Source: Streptomyces nymphaeiformis (GTDB taxonomy: Bacteria > Actinomycetota > Actinomycetes > Streptomycetales > Streptomycetaceae). Taken from it: a stretch of DNA of 64,000 nt. The notes under the pieces are model-generated. The model was not told where the DNA came from and did not search any database. It was given only the letters and a program-made list of their open reading frames with translations. The position numbers were made by a program, and so were the translations under genes. Location of the stretch: assembly GCF_014203895.1 (NCBI RefSeq), contig NZ_JACHJY010000002.1, positions 620,001-684,000 of the forward strand, given 5' to 3'. Positions 1 through 8,752 of this stretch are shown piece by piece; the first letter of the stretch is position 1, and every line of letters begins with the position of its first letter.

Positions 1-2
1 TC

Positions 3-320
3 CCGGACAGCGACCCCGACGACCCGCGCCGTTATCGTGCGGAACTCCTCGCGCTGGTGACCGCGATCGCCTCAGGACAGCGGGTCGCGCGCGTACCCGC
101 CGCCCCGGTCGGTCCGCCCTCCCACCTCACCGGCTCGAAGCGCGACCCGCGCGTCCGCGCCCTCCGCGTGCCCTGTCCCTGGTGCGGGGCTGCCGCAGAC
201 CGTCCCTGCGTCGTCCCCCGGCTCGGAACCCCGCTGAGGAGGGCCCCTGCCCACCAGGCACGGCTCCTCGCAGCCGGGGTGGCCGAGCCCGGGCCGAGGC
301 AGGAGGAGGAAGCGCGGTGA
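3..320 (+). CDS. Zinc-finger protein, 3' part only
   Basis: The frame is open from the window edge, so the true start lies upstream. The visible C-terminal part (about 105 residues) ends with a compact zinc-finger: CPWCGAAADRPC followed about 18 residues later by a conserved HQAR. This C-x2-C...C...H pattern is the small actinobacterial/phage-type DNA-binding zinc finger. A nucleic-acid role is inferred from the motif. It lies about 150 bp upstream of ssb on the same strand and may be the first gene of the recombination cassette. A GTG at 57 is an internal in-frame alternative, but the frame upstream of it looks coding (arginine/aspartate-rich). Confidence 0.6.
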   Translation, partial: PDSDPDDPRRYRAELLALVTAIASGQRVARVPAAPVGPPSHLTGSKRDPRVRALRVPCPWCGAAADRPCVVPRLGTPLRRAPAHQARLLAAGVAEPGPRQEEEAR

Positions 321-473
321 ACCCGATGAGCGTCCCACCTCGAGAAGGGGCCGCCGTACCGGAGCCCCGCCGTCCCTCCCCTCCGGGCACCCCTCACCAC
401 CGGTACGAGGCCGCCCGTCGAACGCGAACAGGCACGGGTGAGGAATCACCCGCCGCACGAGAGGAAAGCCGCC

Positions 474-1001
474 ATGGCCGGTGAAACCGTCATCACCGTC
501 GTCGGCAACCTGACCGACGACCCCGAGCTGCGCCTCACCCCGTCCGGCGACACCGTCGCGCACTTCACCGTCGCGTCCACGCCCCGCACCTTCGACCGGC
601 AGAGCAACGAATGGCGGGACGCCGAGACGCTGTTCCTGCGCTGCTCGGTCTGGCGGCAGGAGGCGGAGCACGTCGTCGAGTCCCTGACCCGCGGCACCCG
701 CGTCATCGTCCAGGGGCGGCTGCGCCAGCGGACGTACGAGACCCGGGAGGGCGAGAGGCGGACCGTCGTCGAGCTGGAGGCCGACGAGATCGGCCCGTCG
801 CTGCGGTTCGCCGCCGCGACGGTCACCAAACCCCCGCACACCGGCGTCCCCGCCGGTTCCCGCGGCGGTCCCCGTCCTCCCACCGAGGACCCGTTCACCC
901 GGCCCCACGGCGGTGAGTCGCGCACTCCCGACGGCGGCGAGGAGCCCGTCCTCGCCGAGGGCGGACGACGTGCCTCCCGCGAGGAGACGGATCCCTTCTG
1001 A
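474..1001 (+). CDS. ssb: Single-stranded DNA-binding protein (second-type SSB)
   Basis: A 175-residue protein. The OB-fold occupies about residues 1-115 and begins [13 protein letters not shown], a typical actinobacterial SSB start. The tail is short, proline/glycine-rich and acidic and ends EETDPF, which keeps the acidic tip with terminal Phe that SSB uses to recruit repair partners. The ATG at 474 is chosen because GAGGAAAG sits 5 bases upstream; the frame stays open further 5' without a better ribosome site. Its length is nearer the sporulation/competence-type SsbB than the replicative SsbA of Streptomyces. It stands 60 bp upstream of recA and is probably co-transcribed with recA and ruvB. 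SSB coats single-stranded DNA and here likely feeds the RecA paralogue. Confidence 0.9.
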   Translation: MAGETVITVVGNLTDDPELRLTPSGDTVAHFTVASTPRTFDRQSNEWRDAETLFLRCSVWRQEAEHVVESLTRGTRVIVQGRLRQRTYETREGERRTVVELEADEIGPSLRFAAATVTKPPHTGVPAGSRGGPRPPTEDPFTRPHGGESRTPDGGEEPVLAEGGRRASREETDPF

Positions 1002-1061
1002 CGGACCGGCGCCCCGTGCGTCGGCCGCGACCACACACCGCACCCATCGGAGGCGGACCCC

Positions 1062-2224
<1,163 letters not shown>

Positions 2225-2228
<4 letters not shown>

Positions 2229-3487
2229 AGACCAGCCCGCCGCTCCCGCAGACCGACGCGAGGCGAACGCCGGTGAACCGGGGCGGCACCATGCTCCCCG
2301 GCACCGCCACGCCTCGGGGCGAGACGCCGGCCCCGGGCGGGACCGTCGCCGGCCGGCCCACCGCGGCGGAGCCGGCCCACCGGCCGGTCGCGGTCCTCGC
2401 CGACGGCGAGGAGCGGGCCACCGAGGCGGCGTTGCGCCCCAAGGACCTGGACGGGTTCATCGGCCAGGAACGGGTCCGCGAGCAGCTCGACCTCGTCCTC
2501 AGGGCCGCGCGGCAGCGGAGCGCCACCGCCGAACACGTGCTGCTCTCCGGTGCCCCGGGGCTCGGCAAGACCACCCTGGCGATGATCATCGCCGCGGAGA
2601 TGGGCGCCCCGCTGCGCATCACCTCCGGCCCCGCCATCCAGCACCCCGGGGACCTGGCGGCGGTCCTGGCCTCGCTCACGGGGGGCGAGGTCCTCTTCCT
2701 CGACGAGATCCACCGCATGTCCCGGCCGGCCGAGGAGATGCTCTACCTGGCGATGGAGGACTTCCGCGTCGACATCGTCGTCGGCACCGGCCTCGACGCG
2801 GCCGCCATGTCCCTCGAACTGCCGCCGTTCACCCTCGTCGGCGCCACCGTCCGGGCCGGCCTGCTGCTCCCGCCGCTGCGCGACCGCTTCGGCTTCACCG
2901 CCCACATGGAGTTCTACGACCCGGCCGAACTGGAGCGCGTCGTCCACCGCTCCGCCCGCCTGCTGGAGGTGGAGATCGAGCCCGCGGGCGCCGCCGAGAT
3001 CGCCGGCCGCTCCCGTGGCACCCCCCGCATCGCCAACCGGTTGCTGCGCCGGGTGCGGGACTACGCCCAGGTCACCGCGGACGGCGTGGTCTCCCGCGAG
3101 ATCGCGTCCGCGGCCATGGGGGTCTACGAGGTCGACGGCCGCGGCCTGGACCGCTTGGACCGGGCCGTGCTGCACGCCCTGCTGAAGCTGTTCGGCGGCG
3201 GCCCGGTGGGCCTGGCCACCCTCGCGGTCGCGGTGGGGGAGGAGCGGGACACGGTGGAGGAGGTCGCCGAGCCGTTCCTGGTTCGGGAGGGGCTGCTGGC
3301 CCGGACGCCCCGGGGGCGGGTCGCGACGCCCGCAGCCTGGGCCCACCTCGGGCTCGTACCGCCGCCCGGGCCATCCTGGGCCGCGTCCCCGGGACCGCAC
3401 CAGAGTGGAGATTCCGGACGGGACGGCCCGCCTGGAGGCTGCACCGGGACCACCTCCCCGAACGCCCCCCGGCACCGGCCCCCGTGA
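2225..3487 (+). CDS. ruvB: RuvB-like AAA+ branch-migration ATPase, solo copy
   Basis: 420 residues against about 350 for canonical RuvB: a Pro/Ala-rich N-terminal extension of about 60 residues and a disordered C-terminal tail of about 50. The AAA+ core has Walker [10 protein letters not shown] (109-117), Walker B LFLDEIH (157-163), sensor 1 GATVRAG (usually GATTRAG) and arginine finger LRDRFG (218-223). A winged-helix region follows ([13 protein letters not shown], then [10 protein letters not shown]). Canonical RuvB works with RuvA on Holliday junctions beside ruvC-ruvA; neither is here. It starts within the recA stop codon (ATGA at 2225-2228), so the two are translationally coupled. Whether it uses the chromosomal RuvA or acts alone cannot be told from sequence. 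Confidence 0.88.
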
Positions 3488-3498
3488 CGGTGAGACCC

Positions 3499-3636
3499 AT
3501 GGCTGCCCGTACGAAAACCGCCGAGGACCGGCCGTCCTGCCGCTGCACCGAGTGCGGCCGGCAGACGGCCGAGCGGCTCGGCCGCTGCCCCGAATGCCAG
3601 GCCTGGGGGACGGTCCGCGAAGGCTCAGGCCTATAA
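3499..3636 (+). CDS. RadA zinc-finger micro-protein (RadA N-terminus only)
   Basis: A 45-codon frame from ATG 3499 to TAA 3636, 11 bp after ruvB, with GACGGTGAG upstream. Its product begins MAARTKTAEDRPS and contains CTECGRQTAERLGRCPEC and QAWGTV. This is the N-terminal zinc ribbon of RadA/Sms (CxxC at 16/19 and 30/33) and nearly matches Streptomyces RadA, then stops before the linker and RecA-like ATPase. No other part of RadA is nearby. It is either a relic of radA or a stand-alone zinc-finger protein. Conservation of all four cysteines, a clean stop and position at the end of a recombination operon favour at least former function. Confidence 0.7.
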   Translation: MAARTKTAEDRPSCRCTECGRQTAERLGRCPECQAWGTVREGSGL

Positions 3637-3689
3637 GGACCGTTCGGAGAGGTCCGTCCGGAAAGGACCGTTCGGAGAGGCCCGTCCGA
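3635..3689 (+). repeat. Tandem duplication, 28-bp period
   Basis: Two near-identical 27-bp units (3635-3661 and 3663-3689) begin AAGGACCGTTCGGAGAGG and differ by two substitutions. Each unit contains the arms GGACC/GGYCC, so each can form a small hairpin. The array starts at the stop codon of the RadA mini-gene, suggesting a duplication at a breakpoint or a processing element at the mRNA end. Confidence 0.7.
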
Positions 3690-3756
3690 CGAGAACTCGT
3701 GGCCGGCGCTGGACGAGTCCACCGGGTCGGCCATGGGCGGCACTGTTCCTCATTCC

Positions 3757-3790
3757 GGTCCGTGCGCACGCGAACGCCTGCGCACGGACC
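3757..3790. terminator. Perfect 12-bp stem-loop, shared terminator
   Basis: GGTCCGTGCGCA (3757-3768) and TGCGCACGGACC (3779-3790) are perfect reverse complements around a 10-base loop. There is no T-run, as is common in Streptomyces. It lies between the convergent recombination cassette (+) and the ABC/amidotransferase operon (-), so it can end both transcripts. Confidence 0.75.
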
Positions 3791-3822
3791 ATCCCCTCAT
3801 TCCCGCGCCCCCGGGCACGGCC

Positions 3823-4602
3823 TCACTCGCGCGCGCCGGGCACGGGCACCGGGACAGGGACGCCCTCCGCCTCCGCGGCCTCCCGTACGACGGCTCCCCA
3901 CGCCCCGGCCATCGCGCCCCAGACCGCGCGCAGCCCGGGCTCCGCCTCCCGTACGGAGGTGACGGCACCGTCCGGGTCGCCGCCGGCCGCCCGTACGGCC
4001 GGCCCGTCCGATTCCGCCCAGTCGGCGATCGCGTCGGCGAGGACCTCCGGGTGGAACTGCACGCCCCACGCCCGGGGCCCGACCCGGAAGGCCTGGTAGG
4101 GGCAGTCGTCCCCGGTCAGCAGCGGCACCGCGCCGACGGGCAGCGTCTCGGCCTCGTCCCAGTGCCACTGGGCCGCGAGTGCCCCCTCGGGCACCGCGCC
4201 CAGCACCGGATCGGCGTCGGCGGCGGGCAGCCGGCGCAGCGGTACGGCCCCGACCTCGGGGCCCTGCGGGCGCCGGACGACCCGGCCGCCGAGGGCATGC
4301 GCCAGGACCTGGCCGCCGAGGCAGATGCCCAGGACCGGGAGGCGGGCGTCGACGGCCTCCCTCATCAGCTCCCTGAGGCGCGGCAGCCAGGGCGCGGCCG
4401 TGTCGTCCTCGCAGTTGGGCGCGCCGCCGAGGACGAGCAGACCCGCCCAGCCGGACAGGTCGGCGGGCAACTCCTCGCCCCGCCAAGGGTGGTGGACCCG
4501 CAGATCGAGCCCCGCATCGCGGAGCCGCTCGCCGACCAGGCCGGGACCGGTGTCGGCCTCGTGCTGGACCACCAGAACAGGGTGTGCGGACAGGTGCGTC
4601 AC
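3823..4602 (-). CDS. Class-I glutamine amidotransferase-like protein
   Basis: A 259-residue stand-alone GATase domain. The nucleophile lies in LGICLGGQ (Cys94), and the dyad His184/Glu186 is in VQFHPEV. The family hydrolyses glutamine or gamma-glutamyl amides (GuaA-like domain; some members hydrolyse gamma-glutamyl compounds). GTG 4602 is chosen because it overlaps the ABC ATPase stop (GTGA) and follows GGAGGCGGGA. It is the last gene of an amino-acid uptake operon, so release of ammonia or glutamate from an imported gamma-glutamyl or amide substrate is a reasonable inference. The end is repetitive (PVPVPVPG). The substrate is unknown. Confidence 0.8.
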   Translation of the reverse strand: MTHLSAHPVLVVQHEADTGPGLVGERLRDAGLDLRVHHPWRGEELPADLSGWAGLLVLGGAPNCEDDTAAPWLPRLRELMREAVDARLPVLGICLGGQVLAHALGGRVVRRPQGPEVGAVPLRRLPAADADPVLGAVPEGALAAQWHWDEAETLPVGAVPLLTGDDCPYQAFRVGPRAWGVQFHPEVLADAIADWAESDGPAVRAAGGDPDGAVTSVREAEPGLRAVWGAMAGAWGAVVREAAEAEGVPVPVPVPGARE

Positions 4603-5342
4603 AGTCGTCCCGCCTCCACGATGCGTCGCAGGAACGCCTTGGTGCGTTCTTCCCGAGGGTCGCCGAAGATCTGCTCCGGTGGGCCCTGTTCGAGGACGGT
4701 GCCCTGATGGAGGAAGCACACCTGGTGCGCCACCTCCTTCGCGAAGCCCATCTCGTGGGTGGCGAGGAGCATCGTCATGCCGTCCTCGGCGAGGTCGCGC
4801 ACGATGTTCAGGACCTCGGCGACCAGCTCGGGGTCGAGCGCCGAGGTGATCTCGTCCAGGAGCAGCAGCCGGGGCCGCATCGCGAGCGCCCGGACGATCG
4901 CGACACGCTGCTGCTGTCCGCCCGACAGCCGGTCGGGCAGCGCCTTCGCCTTGTCGGCGAGGCCGATCCGGCGCAGCAGCTCCATCGCCCGCTCCTCGGC
5001 CTCTTCCTCGCCCAGGACGCCGAGCACGGTCGGCGCGAGGGTGATGTTGTGGAGGACGTCCATGTGCGGGAAGAGGTTGTAGTGCTGGAAGACGATGCCG
5101 ACGTCCCGGCGCAGCCGGTCCACGTCGACGCCGCGGCCGGAGACCGGGTCCCCGTCGAGCACGATCCGCCCGGCGTCGATGGTCTCCAGGGCGTTGACGC
5201 AGCGCAGCAGGGTGGACTTGCCGCAGCCGGAGGCCCCGATGAGGGTGACCACCTGATGCTGATCCACCGTCAGCTCCAGTCCCCGCAGCACCTCGTGGGC
5301 GCCGTAGGACTTCCGTATGCCTTCGATCTCGAGAAATGCCAT
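4599..5342 (-). CDS. Amino-acid ABC transporter ATP-binding protein
   Basis: 247 residues of the GlnQ/HisP class. Walker A is GASGCGKST (36-44), the signature LSGGQQQR begins at 139, and Walker B runs LLLLDE to 164. The segment after Walker B reads DEITSALD, where most relatives have DEPTSALD. The H-loop is LATHEMGFA. This protein powers import through the permease encoded just upstream (6-bp gap) and is translationally coupled to the amidotransferase downstream. The start ATG is well placed and the length is normal. Confidence 0.92.
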   Translation of the reverse strand: MAFLEIEGIRKSYGAHEVLRGLELTVDQHQVVTLIGASGCGKSTLLRCVNALETIDAGRIVLDGDPVSGRGVDVDRLRRDVGIVFQHYNLFPHMDVLHNITLAPTVLGVLGEEEAEERAMELLRRIGLADKAKALPDRLSGGQQQRVAIVRALAMRPRLLLLDEITSALDPELVAEVLNIVRDLAEDGMTMLLATHEMGFAKEVAHQVCFLHQGTVLEQGPPEQIFGDPREERTKAFLRRIVEAGRL

Positions 5343-5348
5343 GGGGTC

Positions 5349-6455
5349 TCAGTCGCCCTTCGAAGCCGTGCCGGACCGGGCGAGCAGCCGGTCGGCGAGC
5401 CGGGTCTGCGGGATCGTGATCACGACGAAGAGCGCGGCCACGACGGTCACGGAGGAGAGGTTGAAGTCGTTGGAGGCGTAGATCCGCGCCTGGTTGAACG
5501 CGTCGATGGTGCCGATGACGGTGACCAGGGCGGTGTCCTTCTGCAGCCCGATGAAGTCGTTGAGCAGCGGCGGCACCACCCGGCGCACCGCTTGCGGGAC
5601 GACGACGTGCCGCAGCGTGCGGGAGTGGGACAGACCGAGCGAGCGGGCGGCGGCGGTCTGGCTCCAGTGGATGGAGTCGATGCCGGACCGGTACACCTCG
5701 GCGACGTACGCGCCGTACGTGAGCGTGAGCGCGAGGATCGCCGCCCAGGTGGGGGTGAGCGCGCTCAGCCCGGGGATCTCGGCGAGCGGCAGACCGAAGC
5801 CGATGAGGTAGATGACGACGATGCTCGGCACGGCGCGGAAGACGTCGATGTACGCGGTGGCGAGGAGACGCAGCGGGCGCCCGGCGCGGCCGGGGGCCAG
5901 TTTGGCGACGGCGAGCAGCAGACCCCAGGCGAGTACCAGGACCTCGGCGGCCACGGCGATGAAGACGTTGGTGCCGAAGGCGCGGGCGACGTCGGCGGCG
6001 CTCGACGCGATCGCCTCGGGGCTGAAGAACGTGGCCTGGACGGCGTGGTCGTTGGCGAGGAGGAAGAGCGTGAGCGAGGTCAGCAGGAGCACCGCTGCGG
6101 ACGCCCCCACCGTGACCCAGGCCGACTCGCGGGCGTCGGCCGCCTCCGCGCGTGCCTCGGCGAGCCGCGAGCGGTCGGTGGCCGCCTTGCCGGCCCGGGT
6201 GGCCGCACGTACTGCCTGGCCGGCCGGTTTCAGTACCGCCAGTGCGCCGAGCCCGCCGGCGACGGCCATGGCGCGCAGCGTCCAGGACCAGGCGCCGTCG
6301 GCGGGCGCGGCCTGCCACAGCACCGCTGCGGTCCAGGCGGCGCCCAGGCACACGAGCACGGCGACGGCGAGCGCGGCGGGCGGCAGGACGCGCGGGAGCC
6401 GGACGGAGGGCGGGGGAGCGGTGACGGGGGGCTTGGCGGTGGTGGTGGCGCTCAT
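5349..6455 (-). CDS. Amino-acid ABC transporter permease
   Basis: 368 residues. The first 150 hold two or three hydrophobic segments and a charged loop; the C-terminal half is a HisM/GlnP-type permease. The EAA-like loop appears as AAARSLGLSHSRTLRHVVVPQA, followed by LLNDFIGLQKDTALV, typical of polar amino-acid permeases. The N-terminal extension is longer than in single-gene GlnP proteins. The ATG shares one base with the stop of the binding-protein gene (TGATG), so translation is coupled. It forms the membrane channel for the binding protein and ATPase of this operon. Confidence 0.9.
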   Translation of the reverse strand: MSATTTAKPPVTAPPPSVRLPRVLPPAALAVAVLVCLGAAWTAAVLWQAAPADGAWSWTLRAMAVAGGLGALAVLKPAGQAVRAATRAGKAATDRSRLAEARAEAADARESAWVTVGASAAVLLLTSLTLFLLANDHAVQATFFSPEAIASSAADVARAFGTNVFIAVAAEVLVLAWGLLLAVAKLAPGRAGRPLRLLATAYIDVFRAVPSIVVIYLIGFGLPLAEIPGLSALTPTWAAILALTLTYGAYVAEVYRSGIDSIHWSQTAAARSLGLSHSRTLRHVVVPQAVRRVVPPLLNDFIGLQKDTALVTVIGTIDAFNQARIYASNDFNLSSVTVVAALFVVITIPQTRLADRLLARSGTASKGD

Positions 6456-7360
6456 CACAGGCTCCAGACGGGGATGGTGGCCGGGTCGCCGCCGAACGCC
6501 TTCGCGAGGTGCTCGCGGGAGAGACGGTCGAGCGTGCCGTCGCGCTTCAGGGTGGCGAGGAGGCCGTCGAGGGCGGCGGTGTCGGGGCCGTTCTTGGGCA
6601 GGATCGCGCCGTACGACTCGCCGGTCGCGTACTGGCCGACGACGGAGAGCGCGCCCTTGGACTTCGCCGCCTGCCCGAGCAGGATCGCGGTGTCGGTCAG
6701 GGCGGCGTCGATGCGCCCGGACTGGAGCGCGGCGAGCATCTCGGGGTCGCCGGGGAACACGGACACCGGCTTCTCGGGCTTGAGTTCGTCCTTGACGAAG
6801 GCCGCGCCGGAGGTGGCCTGCTTGACGCCGAGGCGCAGTCCGCGGATGTTCGCGGAGGTGACGGAGCCCGGCTTGGCGAGGACGCCGATGTCGGAGTCGA
6901 AGTACGGGGTGGAGAAGTCGACCACCTTGCGCCGCGCGTCGGTGATGGACACCTCGGCGAGCGCGAGGTCGTAGCCCTTCGCCTTGCCGGCGACCATCGC
7001 GTCGAAGGAGACGTTGCGGATGGTGAGGGTGTCGAGGCCGGCGCGGTGGGCGATCTCGGCGGCGAGGCAGTACTCGAAGCCGCTCTTGATGTCGGCGACG
7101 GTGTTGCCGTTCCACCATCCGGCGGAGGGCAGGTCGCCGGCGACGGTGAGGGCGCCGGGGGTGACGGTCTTCAGCTTCAGCTCGCCGCGCTTGCCGCTGA
7201 CCGTGCAGTCGCCGTAGCGGTTGCCCTGCGCCTTGGTGTCGGCGCTGGTGGCGTCACCGCCGGGGCCGGAGGAACAGGCGGTGAGGGTGAGGGCGGCGGC
7301 CGCGAGCAGGGCGGCGGCGCGGACGGGGGACCGGAGGAGGGAGGGAAGGGGACGGCGCAC
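6455..7360 (-). CDS. Amino-acid ABC transporter substrate-binding lipoprotein
   Basis: 301 residues. The signal peptide is Arg-rich followed by a hydrophobic Ala/Leu stretch, and the lipobox is LTAC. The mature part is a family-3 solute-binding fold (GFEYCLAAEIAHRAGL, then AEVSITDARRKVVDFSTPYF), which binds polar amino acids. GTG 7360 is chosen because GGGAG lies about 8 bases upstream and it gives a complete signal sequence. It is the first gene of the operon. The promoter region carries two mirrored operators, so control by the divergent LacI-type regulator is likely. LacI control of an amino-acid-type importer is unusual and leaves the ligand open. Confidence 0.9.
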   Translation of the reverse strand: MRRPLPSLLRSPVRAAALLAAAALTLTACSSGPGGDATSADTKAQGNRYGDCTVSGKRGELKLKTVTPGALTVAGDLPSAGWWNGNTVADIKSGFEYCLAAEIAHRAGLDTLTIRNVSFDAMVAGKAKGYDLALAEVSITDARRKVVDFSTPYFDSDIGVLAKPGSVTSANIRGLRLGVKQATSGAAFVKDELKPEKPVSVFPGDPEMLAALQSGRIDAALTDTAILLGQAAKSKGALSVVGQYATGESYGAILPKNGPDTAALDGLLATLKRDGTLDRLSREHLAKAFGGDPATIPVWSL

Positions 7361-7414
7361 GGGGGCTCCCGGGGCTCGGAGAAGGAAGAAGGGGGTGAGG
7401 GGGGAGGGAGATCG

Positions 7415-7477
7415 GATTCCCAAAACCTTTTGGGTGGCGGAATGCCGAGTATGCTGACCCAAAAGGTTTTGGGAGTC
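7415..7477. promoter_or_regulatory. Twin mirrored operators in divergent promoter region
   Basis: Two 16-bp near-palindromes, CCCAAAACCTTTTGGG (7419-7434) and CCCAAAAGGTTTTGGG (7458-7473), are exact reverse complements of each other. Flanks extend the match to 21 bp with one mismatch (7415-7435 against 7457-7477). Their centres are 39 bp apart. A TATGCT -10-like hexamer for the regulator gene lies between them at 7450-7455. The arrangement fits co-operative binding of a LacI dimer pair controlling both the ABC operon (-) and the regulator (+). Confidence 0.8.
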
Positions 7478-7498
7478 AAGGGTGAGGAGGACCCGGCG

Positions 7499-8539
7499 AT
7501 GGGCAGGCCCAAGGACACCGGCCGGACGGCCGGAGCGGGGCGCGGTGCCGAAGGCGGACGCACCGTCGGAATCAAGGACGTGGCCCGGGCGGCCGGCCTC
7601 TCCATCACCACGGTCTCGCACGCCCTCAACGGCAAGGGCCAGGTCAGCACCCGTACCCGCGAGCGGGTACGGCAGGTCGCCGAGGAGCTCGGCTACCGCC
7701 CCAACCCCGCCGCCCAGGTCCTGCTCTCCGGCCGCACGGGAGTGATCGGCCTGGCCGCCGGACACCAGAGCTCCGAGCCCTGGGAGCGCACCTACCGGCC
7801 CTACTACGCGGCCTTCACCGCCGGCGCCATGGTCGAGGCCGTCGACCGCGACTACGCCCTGGTCGTCGTGCCCGTCGGCCCCGGTACGGACCTGTGGACC
7901 CGCATCCCGATGGACGGCCTGATCGTCGTCGACCCCATCGCCGGCGACCCCGTCATCAACGAGGCCCTGCGCCGCGGCCTCGCCGTCGTCACCGACGGCC
8001 GCCCGATCGACCCGGCCCACGCCGAACTCCCGTACGTGCAGAGCGACATCGTCACCGGCATCGGGCTGGTGATGGACCATCTGCACGACGCCGGCGCCCG
8101 GCGGATCGGGCTGCTCAGCGGATCCGAGCTCGACTCGTTCACCCTCGACAGCGAGCAGACCTACGCGGAGTGGTGCACCACCCGGCACCTCCCGGCCGCC
8201 GTCGAGCGCACTGCCCCCGGCGAGCCCGCCCGCGACGCCGCCCGCCGCCTCCTCGCCACCCGACCCGACGCCGTCCACGCCCTCAACCGCACGTACGGCG
8301 AAGCGGTGTTGGCCGCGGCCCAGGCGCTGGGCCTCTCGATCCCCGGGGACCTCATGGTCACCGTCATGGACGAGGTCGAACCGGGCACCCGGCCGGCCCT
8401 CACCACCCTCAGCCTCGACCCCCGGCGGGTCGGCTCGGCCTGTGCGGCGGCCCTCATCGACCGCCTGACGGGCGCCGAACCCGAACCGGTCACGGTGCCG
8501 TCCCGGCTCGTCCCGGGGGAGTCGACGCAGCGGGGCTGA
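7499..8539 (+). CDS. LacI-family transcriptional regulator
   Basis: 346 residues. The helix-turn-helix covers about residues 20-65 (IKDVARAAGLSITTVSHALNG, hinge region ELGYRPN), and a periplasmic-binding-protein-like effector domain follows. The domain is somewhat diverged (QSSEPWERTYRPYYAAF). ATG 7499 follows GAGGAGG at 7484-7490, which settles the start against the open upstream frame. It is divergent from an amino-acid ABC operon with paired operators between them, so it probably represses that operon and itself. LacI effectors are normally sugars or nucleosides; here a nitrogenous ligand is possible. Confidence 0.9.
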   Translation: MGRPKDTGRTAGAGRGAEGGRTVGIKDVARAAGLSITTVSHALNGKGQVSTRTRERVRQVAEELGYRPNPAAQVLLSGRTGVIGLAAGHQSSEPWERTYRPYYAAFTAGAMVEAVDRDYALVVVPVGPGTDLWTRIPMDGLIVVDPIAGDPVINEALRRGLAVVTDGRPIDPAHAELPYVQSDIVTGIGLVMDHLHDAGARRIGLLSGSELDSFTLDSEQTYAEWCTTRHLPAAVERTAPGEPARDAARRLLATRPDAVHALNRTYGEAVLAAAQALGLSIPGDLMVTVMDEVEPGTRPALTTLSLDPRRVGSACAAALIDRLTGAEPEPVTVPSRLVPGESTQRG

Positions 8540-8555
8540 GCGGTACGCGTACCGC
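8540..8555. terminator. 16-bp perfect palindrome after lacI-type gene
   Basis: GCGGTACGCGTACCGC begins right after the stop codon of the regulator gene. It is fully self-complementary without an intrinsic loop, so it is a weak terminator candidate. Confidence 0.3.
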
Positions 8556-8658
8556 GTGCCGTCCGAGGACGCCCGGCCCGCGCTCGCCCGCCTTGATCGC
8601 TACGATCACTACTGAACCTGATCGCGTGATGTCGGGGCGGCCGCCTGGGAGGGGATCC

Positions 8659-8751
8659 TCCCACGAGCCGTCGCCTGTCGCGGTTGCCGACCACGATGCG
8701 CAGTGCCCGGGCGGCGCCGGGGGATTCGTCGTCGCCCAGGACGACCGACAT
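8659..8751 (-). pseudogene. Universal stress protein fragment
   Basis: One base after the stop of the APC permease an ATG opens MSVVLGDDESPGAARALRIV, the typical N-terminus of a UspA-domain protein. Similarity is lost after about 25-30 residues; no ATP-binding GxxG motif or C-terminal strand follows in any frame. APC permease genes in Streptomyces are often followed by a usp gene, so this is probably its truncated remnant. Confidence 0.4.
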
Positions 8752-8752
8752 C

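Noticed and set aside
438..473. An earlier ATG for ssb at 438
   Set aside because: The twelve extra residues are not SSB-like and the GAGGAAAG site fits the ATG at 474.
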